DNA from: Lichina pygmaea
Lineage: Eukaryota; Ascomycota; Lichinomycetes; Lichinales; Lichinaceae
Length of the DNA stretch: 64,000 bases
Direction: 5' to 3'
NCBI GenBank assembly: GCA_963422465.1
Contig: OY730170.1
Coordinates: forward strand, 3,324,379 to 3,388,378
Positions 32,056 through 43,345 of this stretch are shown one piece after another. The position numbers and the translations under genes are program-made. How positions within the stretch are numbered: the stretch's first letter is position 1; every line of letters starts with the position of its first letter. The notes under the pieces were generated by a model. That model did no database searches. It had not been told where the DNA came from and was given only the letters and a program-made list of their open reading frames with translations.

Positions 32056-32855
32056 CAATATTGCTGAAAACTCCTGCAGCCAAAGCAGGGAGGATTGTCA
32101 GAGACCATACAACACCCGCAAAAGGAGGAGACACTTCCCAGGTTGGTGAAAACCCTCGGGGTACTTGCAGTACACCATCTCATCCAACTTACTGTTTGTG
32201 AAGGCACTGACTGTATTGAATTGGTGTGCTTCAAGATCAAACACAGCTGTGATAGCCATAAGCGCCTGAAACATCTTGGCTGCAAGTGTCGCCGCATAGT
32301 TGTCTTCATACAACAACTTCCTTTGTAGATCTCCACAGACACAGATCTGTGCCTTGAACTTCTGCAAGAATCTGTCTGTATCAAACTTGTACATGAACAC
32401 CCACTTCAGAGGAAGGGGCTTGCTGCTTGTGGTCCAGTGGTTGACTGGTTGAAACACCCCCTGACGTACAAGGGCCTCATACTCCTTTGTGGCTGTGTCC
32501 ATGAAGTCTGCACAAAGAGGGTGAGATTGTATGTTGGTCCAATTACTCAGGGCTGGTGGAAGCTTATCATGGTGAAGCTTCTGACATGCCTGTTACTGGC
32601 CTGCAGTAAATGCAGCATGAACACCATTCATCTGCAGAGGTTTCTTGATGTCTGCCAGATACACAGACTGCCTGGAGTGTGTACAAGAGGCAAGGATATT
32701 GAGCAGATCCAGATCTGCACCCACTGTGGTTGTGCAGGCCTTCTGCGTTGGAGCTGCCTCAGGTTCAGGCTCCTGGACTTCATACATGACTGCTTGGCCT
32801 CTGTTACTCTGTACAAGGCTCAGGGGTTGGAGACAGTGTCAGAAAGGCTGGGTAT

Positions 32856-33139
32856 TGTTAGGATCCCGGCCACCTAGCGGAGTCTGGGCGGTATCCTATC
32901 AAGGGTTCTAGCCAGCAGTGTGGCGGCAGAGGAACAGAGGAGATCCTTCGGGCCCTGGAGAGTCTCTAGTAGAGCGGTGGGACCGAGTCGGGGCAGGGCC
33001 GTCAGCGCCTGCAGGTGGATGCGTAGATTGATCGCTGAGGATCCTAATCCTCAGCGAGAAGTGCGCTATGTAGGAGCTGCTAGCTAAGCAGCTGACTAAG
33101 CGCGGTCAGGTGACAGGGGTAGCTCGGTTGCTCCTGACA
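32856..33139 (-). repeat. element R LTR (left copy)
   Basis: 284 bp. Retains many CpG sites that read TpG or CpA in the right copy. Contains GGATCCTAATCCTCAGC and GGAGCTGCTAGCTAAGCAGC palindromic segments. Confidence 0.8.
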
Positions 33140-33399
33140 CTACCCCCCCCCCCCTCAACCAACGTCGCCCCGACGTTGCAGTAGTCCACTGCTATAGCCT
33201 CGCTATAGCTCCTAGTAGGTTGGTCCTACCCCTGCCCGCCTAACTAGAGTTCACCTCTAGCTAGACTATTCTTCGTGCAGATCACTGTGAGAGTTATAGC
33301 TCTCTTTTCAGTTCAAGCACGGCACGCAGTCGGCGACTCAGTCGCTTCTGCTAACTAGGTAGTTGCGGCATCCAGCCTAACAACTCCATCTCCGCGACT

Positions 33400-34270
33400 A
33401 GGCCCCGAAGGCGCCGTGTCGATTCCGCCAGGTAAGTCTCAGCCTTTAGCTGTGGACCTCCTGTTGCAGCTAATAGGGCAGTCTTCGGCATATAGCCTAC
33501 CGACTCCTTTTCGCAGTTCCAGAGCCCCGAAGGCGCTCCACAGACAGCTCGGTGAGTCCTTGGCCAGTAGCCTTGTGACCCCCTTCTGCAGCCCAGCTAC
33601 CAGCTGACTGCTTTCTAGGCAATCTCCAGCAGCGAGCTGTCGATCCCTCTCTCCGCGGCTGGGGCCTCGAAGGCGCCACACAGCCGACTGCCAGCAGGAG
33701 AGTCTTCGGCCTCTGGCCTACTGACCCCCCTGTTGCAGATCAGTCGCTAACTGATTGCTTTCTAGGCGATCTCCAGCAGCGAGCTGTCGATCCCTCTCTC
33801 CGCGGCTGGGGCCTTGAAGGCACCACACAGCCGGCTGCCAGCAGGAGTCCTCGGCCTCTGGCCTACCGACCCCCCTGTTGCAGATCAGTCGCTAACTGAT
33901 TGCTTTCTAGGCGGTCTCCAGCAGCGAGCTGTCGATCCCTCTCTCCGCGGCTGGGGCCTTGAAGGCACCACACAGCCGGCTGCCAGCAGGAGTCTTCGGC
34001 CTCTGGCCTCCCGACCCCCCTGTTGCAGATCAGTAGCTAACTGATTGCTTTCTAGGCGATCTCCAGCAGCGAGCTGTCAACCCCTCTCTCAGCGCGACTG
34101 TGTCCCGGAGGCGCACAGCCAGCTCTGCGGTAAGTCCTTGGCCTTTGGCCTAGCGACCCCCTGATGCAGATCAGTGGTTAATTGACTGCTTTCTTAGGCG
34201 ATCTCCAGCTTGCAGCTGTCGATCCCTCTTGTGTGACTGGGGCCTTGGAGGCACACAACAGCCGACTTCC
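33400..34270 (+). repeat. tandem array with splice-signal-like motifs (element R)
   Basis: About six or seven degenerate units of roughly 147 bp. A unit reads: a gt(a/g)agt-like motif (clear near 33432, 33552 and 34130), a GGCCT-rich stretch, TTGCAG or CTGCAG, then GCTAACTGATTGCTTTCTAG (branch-site-like CTAAC and acceptor), then CGATCTCCAGCAGCGAGCTG and a GC-rich exon-like block. Central units keep the branch and acceptor but have a weaker donor. Confidence 0.65.
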
Positions 34271-34628
34271 CACAGTCAATCGATAGCCTTAGCCTATAGC
34301 TAACTTATAGCTAGTACCTGGCACAGGCATTCACCCTCTGTGCTTGCACCTGTGGCTAGGGTGAGAGCTAGTCTCACCCTCACCCCCCCCTCTGCACCCG
34401 CCTCCTGGCGGGTGGGGAGTGTACTCCCTTTCTCCAACTACTAGCCCTGCCGGGCCCTTCTCCAGAGTAGCTTGCTAGACTCTGCTAGAGACTTCTCTGG
34501 CTAAGAGGTAGTCTCTAGTCTCGCCCTGCTTGCTACTTCCAAATAGTAGTTGTGGTTGCTGCAGAACTCTGCCAGCAACTTGGTAGCAATAGGGTCGCAG
34601 CCCCACTGGTGTTTGCACAGGCTCTTTT

Positions 34629-37308
34629 TTGATTTGATTTGATTTGATTTGATTCTTACACTGTTTGTAGCTTTACAGCCATGCAGATCTTCCAGCTAAT
34701 AGTGAACTTCTTCAGAAAACCTTTAAAGGAATAAAAACTGAAGACAGGGAGGTGACTAGAAAGTGTAGCAAAAGGAAATCTTGTAGTGTCTGGTAGGAAA
34801 AGCTTCTAGATGTTGGAGTGTGAATAGTGAAGTTTGAAAGCCAGATTAAATTGGTTTAGTCTTTTCAAAGACATAAACCAGTACAGAAACTTCTGTAGAA
34901 GCTCTGGGTTTGAAATAATAGTAGTGAAATCTTGGGGGTTAAAGAGAGCATGTTGTCTTTGACTTGAGTAGAGAGAGCATGAAGAGGTGATATGCTTTAC
35001 TGTCTCTTCTGCTTGACCACACATGCATAGGGGGGTAGGAAAGTCAGGGACTCCAGCTCTGAAAAGAAAACTTGCTAGACCAATTCTCCCAGTTCTGGTT
35101 TGCAGTAGTAGACTTGCGTCAGCTTTCTGTAGCTCTTTGTAGAGCTTTAGGTTGTTGTAGTGAGGTTTTTGGCAAAACACCTGCCATCCAGCATAGCCTT
35201 TTCTTTTCTTCTTCTCCCATTGGTTTTCCCACTCTTTAGTAAAGAGTATTTGTAGTTCTTTCTTTGAACTAGCCTGGTTAGTAGTTATTTGACTTAACCA
35301 AGTGAACTTCCAATTAGGAGAGATAGTTGAGGATTTCTTTAAAGGTTTCCTCAGTGAAGAAGCATAGGAAGAAATAGTAGAAAAGGTACTGTCAAGAAAG
35401 TCTTTCAGAGAGGAGGTTTGGATAGAAGATAGAAAACAAGCTGTGCGAAATTTAAAATAGAGATCTAGAGGTAAAAGAAAAAGCTCACTCTCTAATAGAA
35501 AAGAAGGAGTGGCTTTGAAAGCACCCCCAATAAGTCTCAGACATTTGTTTTGGAATATGATAAGAGAGGAAATATTAGAGGATTTTCTGAGTGGGTTGAA
35601 CCAAATTCCCACTGCATAGCTCAGTACAGATCTGAGTATTGCAGTGTACACAAGGCGTGCTGTGAGAACTGGAAAGCCCCAGGTGGAGTAAGAGGTTCTA
35701 GAAAGAGAAGATAGTGCTTTTTGTGCTTTTTGAAGAATAATTCTCTGGTGTTTGTGCCAGTGGAGTTTGGCATCCAGGTACACTCCCAATACTCGCACTT
35801 CTTCTTTTGGTTTTAGAATCACATTCCCAAGTCTAAGCTTGAGCTGCAGATTGTCTGATCTTCTTCTGGAAAAATGAAGTATTTCATATTTCTCAGGAGA
35901 GAAGACCATTCCATGTCTTGCAGCCCAAGATAGACATTTAAGATGTGTATTCTTCAACTTCAGAAGGTTGCTTTTAAGAGAGTGTCCAAATGCAAGCAGA
36001 TTTGTATCATCTGCAAATCCCAGAGCAGAAACACCAGTAGTAGGAGAATGTACAGTCTCATGAAGTTCAGAAATATAGAATAGAAAAAGAATAGGAGACA
36101 AAGGGGAACCTTGGGGAACTCCACAGTGAATAGGAATAGAAGAGGACTCAGAGTCATCAAAAACTAGGGTGGTGGTACGTCTGGCCACAGTTGAGCTATG
36201 CCGAGGCATAGCGCAGAGTCGACATCCCGTGCAGGGTCTCTGCCACGCTTCCCCGCAGTCCTGAGGTCTTTTGCGCTCCGCCGTGTACGCTCACCCGTAG
36301 GTCCTGCTTCGGAGCGCCGGGTTGCCAGCCCGGAGCCCACGCTCCAACTGCAGTTTGCTCCTTGAGCCCGTCATTTGCAGCCTGAGCCTGCACTCTGTAC
36401 GGACCGGCATGCGCTTCCGTCCTCTCGGGCCATATAGACAGTCTCGTAGTAGGCCCAGACCCTACTGCCGTCACTGCCATTATATGCCACGCCCCGCAGC
36501 TCTCGCTGTTTCGCGTTATCTCTGTAGATCTCTCGTACAGAGGCCGACCATGCCTCGCAGGCTCTACGGACCCTGCAGGCCATGCCAGCACCTGCAGGAC
36601 CGCCTTTCCAGCCCACTAACCAAGTAGGGAGAAGTCTCCGTCTGCCCGCTGTCGCCTGTGGGACCCCGGATGTACGTGGTGGCCCACTGGAGAACCTCCA
36701 GTGCCCTAGCCCCGGTCCGTAGGTGGCCCGAAGAGAATCCGTGGCAAGACCTTAGGCAAAACCATCAAGCCAGCACTTTGACTATCACACGGCCCTTAGG
36801 TACTGGAGCGGCGGAAACCCTTCGTGCCACCTGCTCGCCTTCTTTAACACGTAGTCCCCGTTCGATTAACAACGCCGCGGTACAGACATCGCTCCCCTCC
36901 TAGAACAAGATCCTCGATGCATCAGCTGCTGGAGACTCTGCCAGAAGGGGGGTGTGCGATAGGAACTCCTCTCGTCTACTCCAGAGGTGCCCTGTCGGGT
37001 GTCTAGACTTCACATCCACCAGTTGCAAGGCTGGCTTCGGGCCGTAGCGTACACGGTAGACATCCGTCGGGTGGTTTTCATAACCAGTTTGGTCGAAGTC
37101 CTCTGTTCTGCTGATGTCGCTTCACGGGGGCGTCCAGGGTGCCTGCACGACACCTCCGGTGGCCCGTCGCTCCACGGGCACCAGCAGCTCGACCGGTGAC
37201 TCAATTAGCTCTCGGTGCAGCGACTACAAGCAGCTTGGGAGACTGCCTGCCATCGCTGCCCCGAGGTTCCCAGCCTGCACCGCGTGGAGGTTTGAGTCTT
37301 CGCAGGCC
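34629..37308 (-). mobile_element. chimeric LINE retroelement, copy b (module + LINE 3' part)
   Basis: Minus-strand element of 2,680 bp flanked by a perfect 14-bp TSD (GCACAGGCTCTTTT at 34615 and 37309). Its 3' part (34629-36184) is the C-terminal 1.56 kb of the Tad-like LINE: RT motifs GVPQGSPLSP and GFADDTNLLAF, a C-terminal CMCGQAEETVKHITSSC, and a 3' tail of five ATTTG-type pentamers. Its 5' part (36185-37308) is a 1,124-bp GC-rich module unrelated to the LINE. Because one TSD encloses both, the fusion moved as a unit by target-primed reverse transcription. It resembles MINE of Magnaporthe, in which a WEIRD module is joined to an MGL LINE. It sits in element R. Confidence 0.88.
36185..37308 (-). 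repeat. 1,124-bp non-LINE 5' module (copy 1)
   Basis: Starts GGCCTGCGAAGACTC on the minus strand and ends CTCGGCATAGCTCAACTGTGG. GC-rich, with small frames (131 codons at 36196-36591; 81 codons at 36371-36616) that match no family I know. The second copy at 47122-48245 has exactly the same length. It may derive from a host non-coding RNA or gene transcript. The origin is not recognised. Confidence 0.8.
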
Positions 37309-37439
37309 GCACAGGCTCTTTTAGAGCTTGCTACCCCAAGATTCTGTACGTTCTGCAACCTTGCTAGTAACGTAGTTCAATCCAGCTTAGCACAACCTTG
37401 TAGGTCTGCTAGCTAGCTTGAAGCCTCTGTAGACTCATC

Positions 37440-38780
37440 GCCATGTAGGCTGACTCTGCAGCATGGCACCTAGGCCCTGCAGGTCACTATGCGCTGCATC
37501 ATGCTATAGTTCTGGAAGTCCGCCTGCTTTGCAGCGCAGCTTCTGCGCATCGCCCACACATCAGTGGTGTGCACTCAGGCTGCGCCCTCCTTCTAGGAGA
37601 CACTCAAGCCTACGAGCTCACCCGCCTTGCCCCCGCAGGGCGCAAAAGCAGCTCCTTTGACATCTGCGTACCCGCGTGCCCGCAGCACGCGGTTGGGCCG
37701 GGGCTTCTCAAAGTCAACCGCGCCCTAGGAGTTCAACCACCTCACCCCCACCGGGTGTGAAGTGGCTCCTTCAATGTGCCCACGCGCCCGCAGCGCGCGG
37801 TCGGGCCGGGGCTTCTCAAAGTCAACCGCGCCCTAGGAGTTCGCCCACCTCACCCCCACCGGGCGCGAAGCAGCTCCTTCAAGGTACCCACGCACCCCGC
37901 AGCAGCAGCATGCAGTCAGGCTGGAGCTTATTAGAGCCACCTAAGCCCTCGGAGTCTGCCACCTTTGCAGCATGGCTCCTGCACATCACCCACAAATCAG
38001 TGGTGTGAAATCAGACTGCGCCCTCCTTCTAGGAGGCGCTCTAGCCTAGGAGTTCACCCACCTCACCCCTGCAGGGTGCAAGCAGCTCCTTCAGGGTACC
38101 CGCGCGCCTGCAGCGCAGCTTCTGCACGTCGCCCACACATCGGTGGCGTGCAATCAGGCTGCGCCCTCCTTCTAGGAGGCACTCTAGCCTAGGAGTTCGC
38201 CCACCCCACCCTGCAGGGCACGGAGCAGCTCCTTGACAACGTACCCACGCGCCTGCAGCGCACGGTCGGGCTGGGACTTCTCAAAGTCAACCGCGCCCTA
38301 GGAGTTCGCCCACCTCACCCCCGCCGGGCGCGAAGCAGCTCCTTCAAGGCACCCGCGCGCCTGTGGCACACTGTCGGGCAGGGGGCTCCTCAGAGCCACA
38401 CAAGCCCTAGGGGCCCACCTGCTTCGCAGCGCGGCGTCGGGCGGGGGGCTCCTCAGTGCCACACAAGCCCTTGTCCACCTGCTTTGCAGTGTGGCCCCTG
38501 CACAGTGCCCACACAGCCGTGGCGTGTGTTCAGACTAGGCCCTCCTGCTAGGAGGTGCTCTAGCCTTGAAGCCTGCCTGCCTCATCCCTGCAGGGTGTGA
38601 GAGCAGCTCCTTCAAGGCACCCGCACGCCTGTGGTGCACCGTCGGGCGGGGGGCTCCTCAGAGCCACACAAGCCCTAGGGGCCCGCCTGCTTCGCAGCGC
38701 GGCGTCGGGCGGGGGGCTCCTCAGTGCCACACAAGCCCTCATCCGCCTGCTTCGCAGCGTGGCCCCTGCGCAGTGCCCAC
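37440..38780 (+). repeat. second GC-rich imperfect tandem array of element R
   Basis: Repeats built from blocks such as GCGCCCTCCTTCTAGGAGGC, CCTAGGAGTTCGCCCACC and GTCGGGCGGGGGGCTCCTCA, in units of about 110-240 bp with variable order. Some long frames occur only because of the GC-rich repeats. Confidence 0.65.
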
Positions 38781-39176
38781 GCAGCCGTGGCGTGCGGTGC
38801 TGGTGCTCATCTCACTTCAGTTTGTTTCGGGTACACATTCAGCTTAGCGTATTTGTTGAGATTGCAGTGTTTGCGGTGGGTGCTCAGCGCAGTTTTGGTG
38901 CGCTTTTGCAGTGGCTTTGGTGTGCCTTTGTGGCGGCTTTTGTTGAGGCATTGTGGTGATTTTCGTAGAAGGCCTTTTGGTAGACTGCTTCTCTGCACCT
39001 TTGCGGTGGCCCTGGGATGCCAGTGCACTTTGGCTAGTAGCCATCTCTCTGAGAACTTGCAATAGCATCTTGTTAGCCTAGTGCATCTGCAATCAGAATC
39101 ACTATAGGGTGATAGTTCTCTTCTCCTCTTTTCTCCCACCAGACTGCCTCCCTTTCCAGGGAAGAGCGATCAATAT

Positions 39177-39461
39177 TGTTAGGATCCCGGCCACCTAGCA
39201 GAGTCTGGGCGGTATCCTATCAAGAGTTCTAGCCAGCAGTGTGGTGGCAGAGGAACAGAGGAGATCCTTCAGGCCCTGGAGAGTCTCTAGTAGAGTGGTG
39301 GGACTGAGTCAGGGCAGGGCTGTCAGGCGCCTGCAGGTGGATGTGTAGATTGATCACTGAGGATCCTAATCCTCAGCGAGAAGTGTGCTATGTAGGAGCT
39401 GCTAGCTAAGCAGCAGACTAAGCGTGGTCAGATGACAGGGGTAGCTTGGTTGCTCCTGACA
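39177..39461 (-). repeat. element R LTR (right copy)
   Basis: 285 bp, direct repeat of 32856-33139. Followed by TSD ggtat and resumed copia integrase sequence. Confidence 0.8.
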
Positions 39462-39889
39462 GGTATGTTGGTTCTCCAGATAGTGGGGTTGGCACACCCA
39501 CTGATTCTGTTTTGTACAAGCTGTTGTTATTTCCTTCTGCTGTTGGTGAGGCTGCCCACCATGCATGTTATCAGAAGTTTTATCTGTCATGGTGTCAAGA
39601 AACTCTGTTCCTGACAAAGTTATACAAAGCTGGGAGTCTGTCAGCTCAATTCTGATAGACTGCACAATGTTCTCCATGTGCTTGCAGAGCTAGTTGTCTG
39701 TAAGAACATTGTTCAGGTTGTATTGGGTGCTCTTATCAAAGGTCACATCTTGTACAACAATGACAATACCTGTAGATGGAATCCAGACTCAGTAAATGTT
39801 TGTGGAGTTGTAGCCTACAAGATACCCAATGTGGGCTCAAGACTTCAGCTTCTCCATTCACAGGCAACACTCTTTTAGGATGTACAGAT

Positions 39890-42800
39890 ATTTTATTTTA
39901 TTTTATTTTATTTTATTCTTACACTGATTTAGCTGTAGAGCCATGCAGAACTTCTAGGTACATGTTTGTTTCTCCAGAAAACCTTTGGAGGAATAAAAAC
40001 TGGAGCTTGGGAAAGAGTAGGGAAAATCTTGTGGAATATGCAGTAGCTAAGGAAATTTGTACATGTAGCTATTTGTTAAAACAAACAGTTGACTTGGTAG
40101 AGCTTAGAAAGAGAGTTGGTGGGCTAGGTTAAACTGGTCAAGTCTTTTCAAAGACTTAAACCAGAAAAGAAGTTTAGGAAGTAGCTTGGAGGAGAATAAG
40201 ATAGATGGGAAATCTTGTAGAGAGAACTGGACTTGTTGTCTTTGGTTTGAAAATTTGTTACAGAAAAAAGTGACGTGTTGGGCTGTTTCTTCTCCAAAAC
40301 CACAGGTGCATAGAGGGGAGTTAAAGTCTGGAACATTTGCTCTGAAAAGAAAACTGGCCAGTCCTATTCTTGCTGACAGAATTTGAAGAAATAGACTAGA
40401 CTCAGCTTTTCTCAAATCTTTGAAGATATTGAGGTTTTTCTTCTGTGGCCTTCTGGTGAACATGTCCCAAATAGCAGAACAATTTCCTCTGCTTACCTGC
40501 CATCTGGCTTCCTATTCTTTGTGGAAAACCTCCTGTAGACTTTTCTTTGAGAAGTCTTGGTTAGTAGTTAGTTGTTCCAGCCAGACTGTTCTCCAGTTTA
40601 GGGAAATAGTTGTCAGAGACGTTGGTGTAGTTCTGAGAGAAGAAACATAGAGAGAAATTTGACTGTGTAGTTTGTGGAGAAGTGTAGAAGGAGAGTTGGG
40701 TAGTGTGTTTGAATAGAAAGATAAAAGAAAATATGCTGTTCTCAGCTTGAAGTATAAGTCTAGAGAGGGTAGAAATAGTTCTGATTCAAGTAGGAAAATA
40801 GGAGTGGCTTTAAAGACACCTCCTATAGTTCTTAAACATTTATTTTGGAAAGTAGATAATAACATAATATTAGAGAGTTTCTTTTGGGGATTGAACCAGA
40901 CTTCTACTGTATAACTAAGAAGAGATCTTAGTATAGTAGTGTAGACATGACGTACTGTTAGAACTGGTAGTCCCCAAGTAGAGTAGGTTGTTCTGGATAA
41001 AGCTGAGAAATATTTGGAAGCTTTCTGTGACATAATTTTTTGGTGTTTTTTCCAGACAAGTTTTGAGTCAAAGTAAAGTCCCAAGATACACACTTCTTTT
41101 TTTGGTTGAAGTACCACTTCTCCAAGTCTTAGACTGAGCTGAAGATTGTCTTTTCTTCTTCTAGAAAAATAGAGAAGTTCATACTTTTCAGGTGCAAACT
41201 TCATACCATGTTTTCTTGCCCAGTCCTGACATTTGGAATGTGTAGACTTCAACTTGAGAAGGTTGCTTTTCAAGAAAGAGGAGAATGCAAGAAGATTAGT
41301 GTCATCTGCAAAACCAAGTACTGAAACTTCTTTCTCAGGGGTGTATACAGTATTGTGCAGTTCTGAGATATAGAAAAGAAATAGAATAGGAGAGAAAGGT
41401 GATCTTTCAGGGACTCCACAGTATATAGAGAACTGGGGGGATTCTGAGTCATCAAACACCAGAGAGGTAGTACGTAAAGTAGTGAAGGAAAAGATCCAGG
41501 ATACAAACCACTTAGGAATCTTTCTCTTAATCAGGATCTTTCTGAGAACTTCTGGCAAGACTCTGTCATAGGCTCCAGAGATGTCTAGAGAGAGAAGACT
41601 AGCAACCATTCCTTCTTTCCCAATCTTTTCTACCTGGGAGGTCAGAAGAAAAAGTGCTGATTCTGTTGATCTTCCTTTTCTGAATCCTATCTGGATTTCT
41701 GGCAAGAGATTTTCTTTCTCAGCTAGTTCACTTAGTCTTGCAGCTGCAATAGCTTCTATTAGCTTCCCAATTGTATTCAGGAGAGCTATAGGGCACTATA
41801 CTTTTGCTTGACAGTAGGATCCCTTGCCAGGTTTCCTTAGGCAGATTGTCTTGGCTGACTTGTACCTGTCTGGAAAGTATTCCAGTCTCCAGCAAGCCTC
41901 TAAAACCTTAGCAATTCTTTTGTTGAAAGGGTCTCCCAGTGCTCTTAGAAATCCATTTGGTAGAGTATCTTGGCCTGGTGCTGAGAGAGGTTTTTTCTTC
42001 TTTAGAACCTCTTGTACTTCTTCCTTGGAGACTTCTTGGGATAGTTGCTATTCCTGGGTTTCTTCTGGCAGGTCCTGTTCCTCTGGCTCTGGCTGTAGGG
42101 GAAGAGGGAAGAATTGAGTCCTGAAAGCTTCTGTTTTCTCTTCAAAAGACTTTGCCAGCTGTCCTTGTTGTGCTATAAGTTCTGGGACTATTGGTAGGTC
42201 AGGAACTTTGCCAGCTTTTTCTTTTCCCTATTTGGCAATTCTCCAGTAGTCCTGAGTTTCTGCTAGCTGGTGGAGATGTGTTCTGAATGTCTTTCTTTTG
42301 GCTTGTCTGATCAGACTCTTTTTCTTTTTAGTTATCTCCTCTAGTCTGGTGGTTTCCTCTTGGCCTTGGAGTACTTTTCTTCTTACTTTTCTTTCCTCCT
42401 GGATTATTTCTTTGATTTCCTGGTTCCACCATGGTACTGCATACCTGGACTCTTTGCAAGGTTGGGTTGTCTTGTTTACAATTTCTTGGAGAGTTTTGTC
42501 CAGTCTTTCCAGGTAATCATCCACTTCTTTCTTGCTAGTTAGAGGTAGAATAGGTGGTAGGTTATCAGCTTCTTGTCTTGCTTGACTAGCATCCAGAGTT
42601 CTCCAGTTCTTTTTGTCTGTTCTGGTTTTTCTTGAAGTCTCCAGACTGAGAATTGTGTGCACTGGTCTGTGGTCTGACCCTGTGTGGAATCTCATGTTAA
42701 TTTGTGAGTAAATAAGAGAATTAAGTAAAGAACTTGAAATAAAAGAAAGATCAATTGCTGATGAAGGTGGTTCTAGAAGAGTTCTTGCTCTTGTTGGTGT

Positions 42801-43345
42801 GTAGGAAGCTATTGCCAGCTCTAGTCCCTATTTGTCTGTTAGGTCCTTGAAGGATAAGGCTAGTTCTGAGTATAGCTGGCTTGACTTTGACCAACTTGGG
42901 TGGTAGAGATTTAAGTCTGTCAGGAGGATATGTTCACCCTCTTTTTGGATAGCTTGTTCCAGTAGGTCTAGAAGAGTCTGAGCTGACTCCCTATAGTTCC
43001 TTTGGCTTGTGGGTGTGAAATAGAGGTTGTGGATCTAGAATGACTTTGTTTGAACTCTTATCTCCAAGGAGACTAGATCTTTACTCCAGAAAATTAGGCT
43101 TATAGATAACCGCAAAATTCTTCTGTTAACAAGAACAAGTGTTCTCCCTAGCTCCTGGCTTTGTAAAGGGTAGAAGGCTGAGAATGTTGTAGATATGCTT
43201 GATTCTTGGTGGGGGTTTTTCCAGGGTTCTTGCAGAGTGATGATGTCCACTTCCTGTAGTCTAGGGTTTGCCAGTAGAAGTTCTTGGCATGTCTGGCTTT
43301 TCTGGACATTGTACTGGAGAAGGTTAAGTGTGGAGTAACTCATTA
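39890..43345 (-). mobile_element. Tad-like LINE copy c (ORF2, nearly full)
   Basis: Minus-strand copy with a 3' tail of (TTTTA)n on the plus strand at 39890-39917. ORF2 starts near 43343 (LLQYNVQKSQTCQELLL). It has an endonuclease region (VDIITLQEPWKNPH; GSDHRPVHTILSL), RT (GFRKGRSTESALF, LDISGAYDRV, GVPERSPFSPIL, LGFADDTNLLAF) and the C-terminal Cys/His motif (CTCGFGEETAQHVTFFC). There is no RNase H between RT and C-terminus. Several stops and frame changes interrupt ORF2. ORF1 is not recognised upstream. This is a second subfamily, closest to copy f at 62491-64000. It cuts the copia element on its left. Confidence 0.85.

Larger units (their letters stand above)
32856..39461 (-). mobile_element. 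non-coding LTR element R (LARD-like)
   Basis: Two direct repeats (32856-33139 and 39177-39461, about 285 bp, TGTTAGGATC...CTCCTGACA) bound by a 5-bp TSD ggtat inside the copia element. The interior has no reverse transcriptase, Gag or other recognisable coding sequence of its own. It consists of GC-rich tandem arrays, plus a chimeric LINE retroelement that inserted later (34629-37308). Without that insert it is about 3.9 kb. A C12 run right beside the left LTR is, on the minus strand, a purine tract of the kind that primes plus-strand synthesis, hence the minus orientation given (tentative). The LTRs differ by about 5 percent, nearly all C:G to T:A. It must have used enzymes of another element. 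Confidence 0.72.
24262..39889 (-). mobile_element. Ty1/copia element, broken and nested
   Basis: Minus-strand copia element. From 3' to 5' it shows the 3' LTR (24262-24470), RNase H and RT C-terminal part (24478-25559; WWSTKQKTVMTSSTEAEL, VDDIMALFK), RT N-terminal part (32056-about 32520; PLKWVFMYKFDTD), the linker region (to 32855), and an integrase C-terminal part (39462-39889; AHIGYLVGYNSTNI). It is split by G1 (TSD caata at 25555 and 32056) and by element R (TSD ggtat at 32851 and 39462). The 5' remainder is lost where LINE copy c begins at 39890. Besides the insertions it carries several breaks. It is the oldest layer here. Confidence 0.85.

Noticed and set aside
36322-36627. Frame of 101 codons repeated in both module copies
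   Set aside because: It is on the strand opposite to the element, differs in length and residues between copies as expected from nucleotide identity alone, and resembles no family.
36185-37308. GC-rich module as a piece of rDNA
   Set aside because: I could not recognise any conserved 18S, 5.8S, 28S or 5S segment in it.
37440-38780. Long Pro/Arg/Ser-rich frames in the second array of element R
   Set aside because: Products of GC-rich tandem repeats; composition and frame change from unit to unit.
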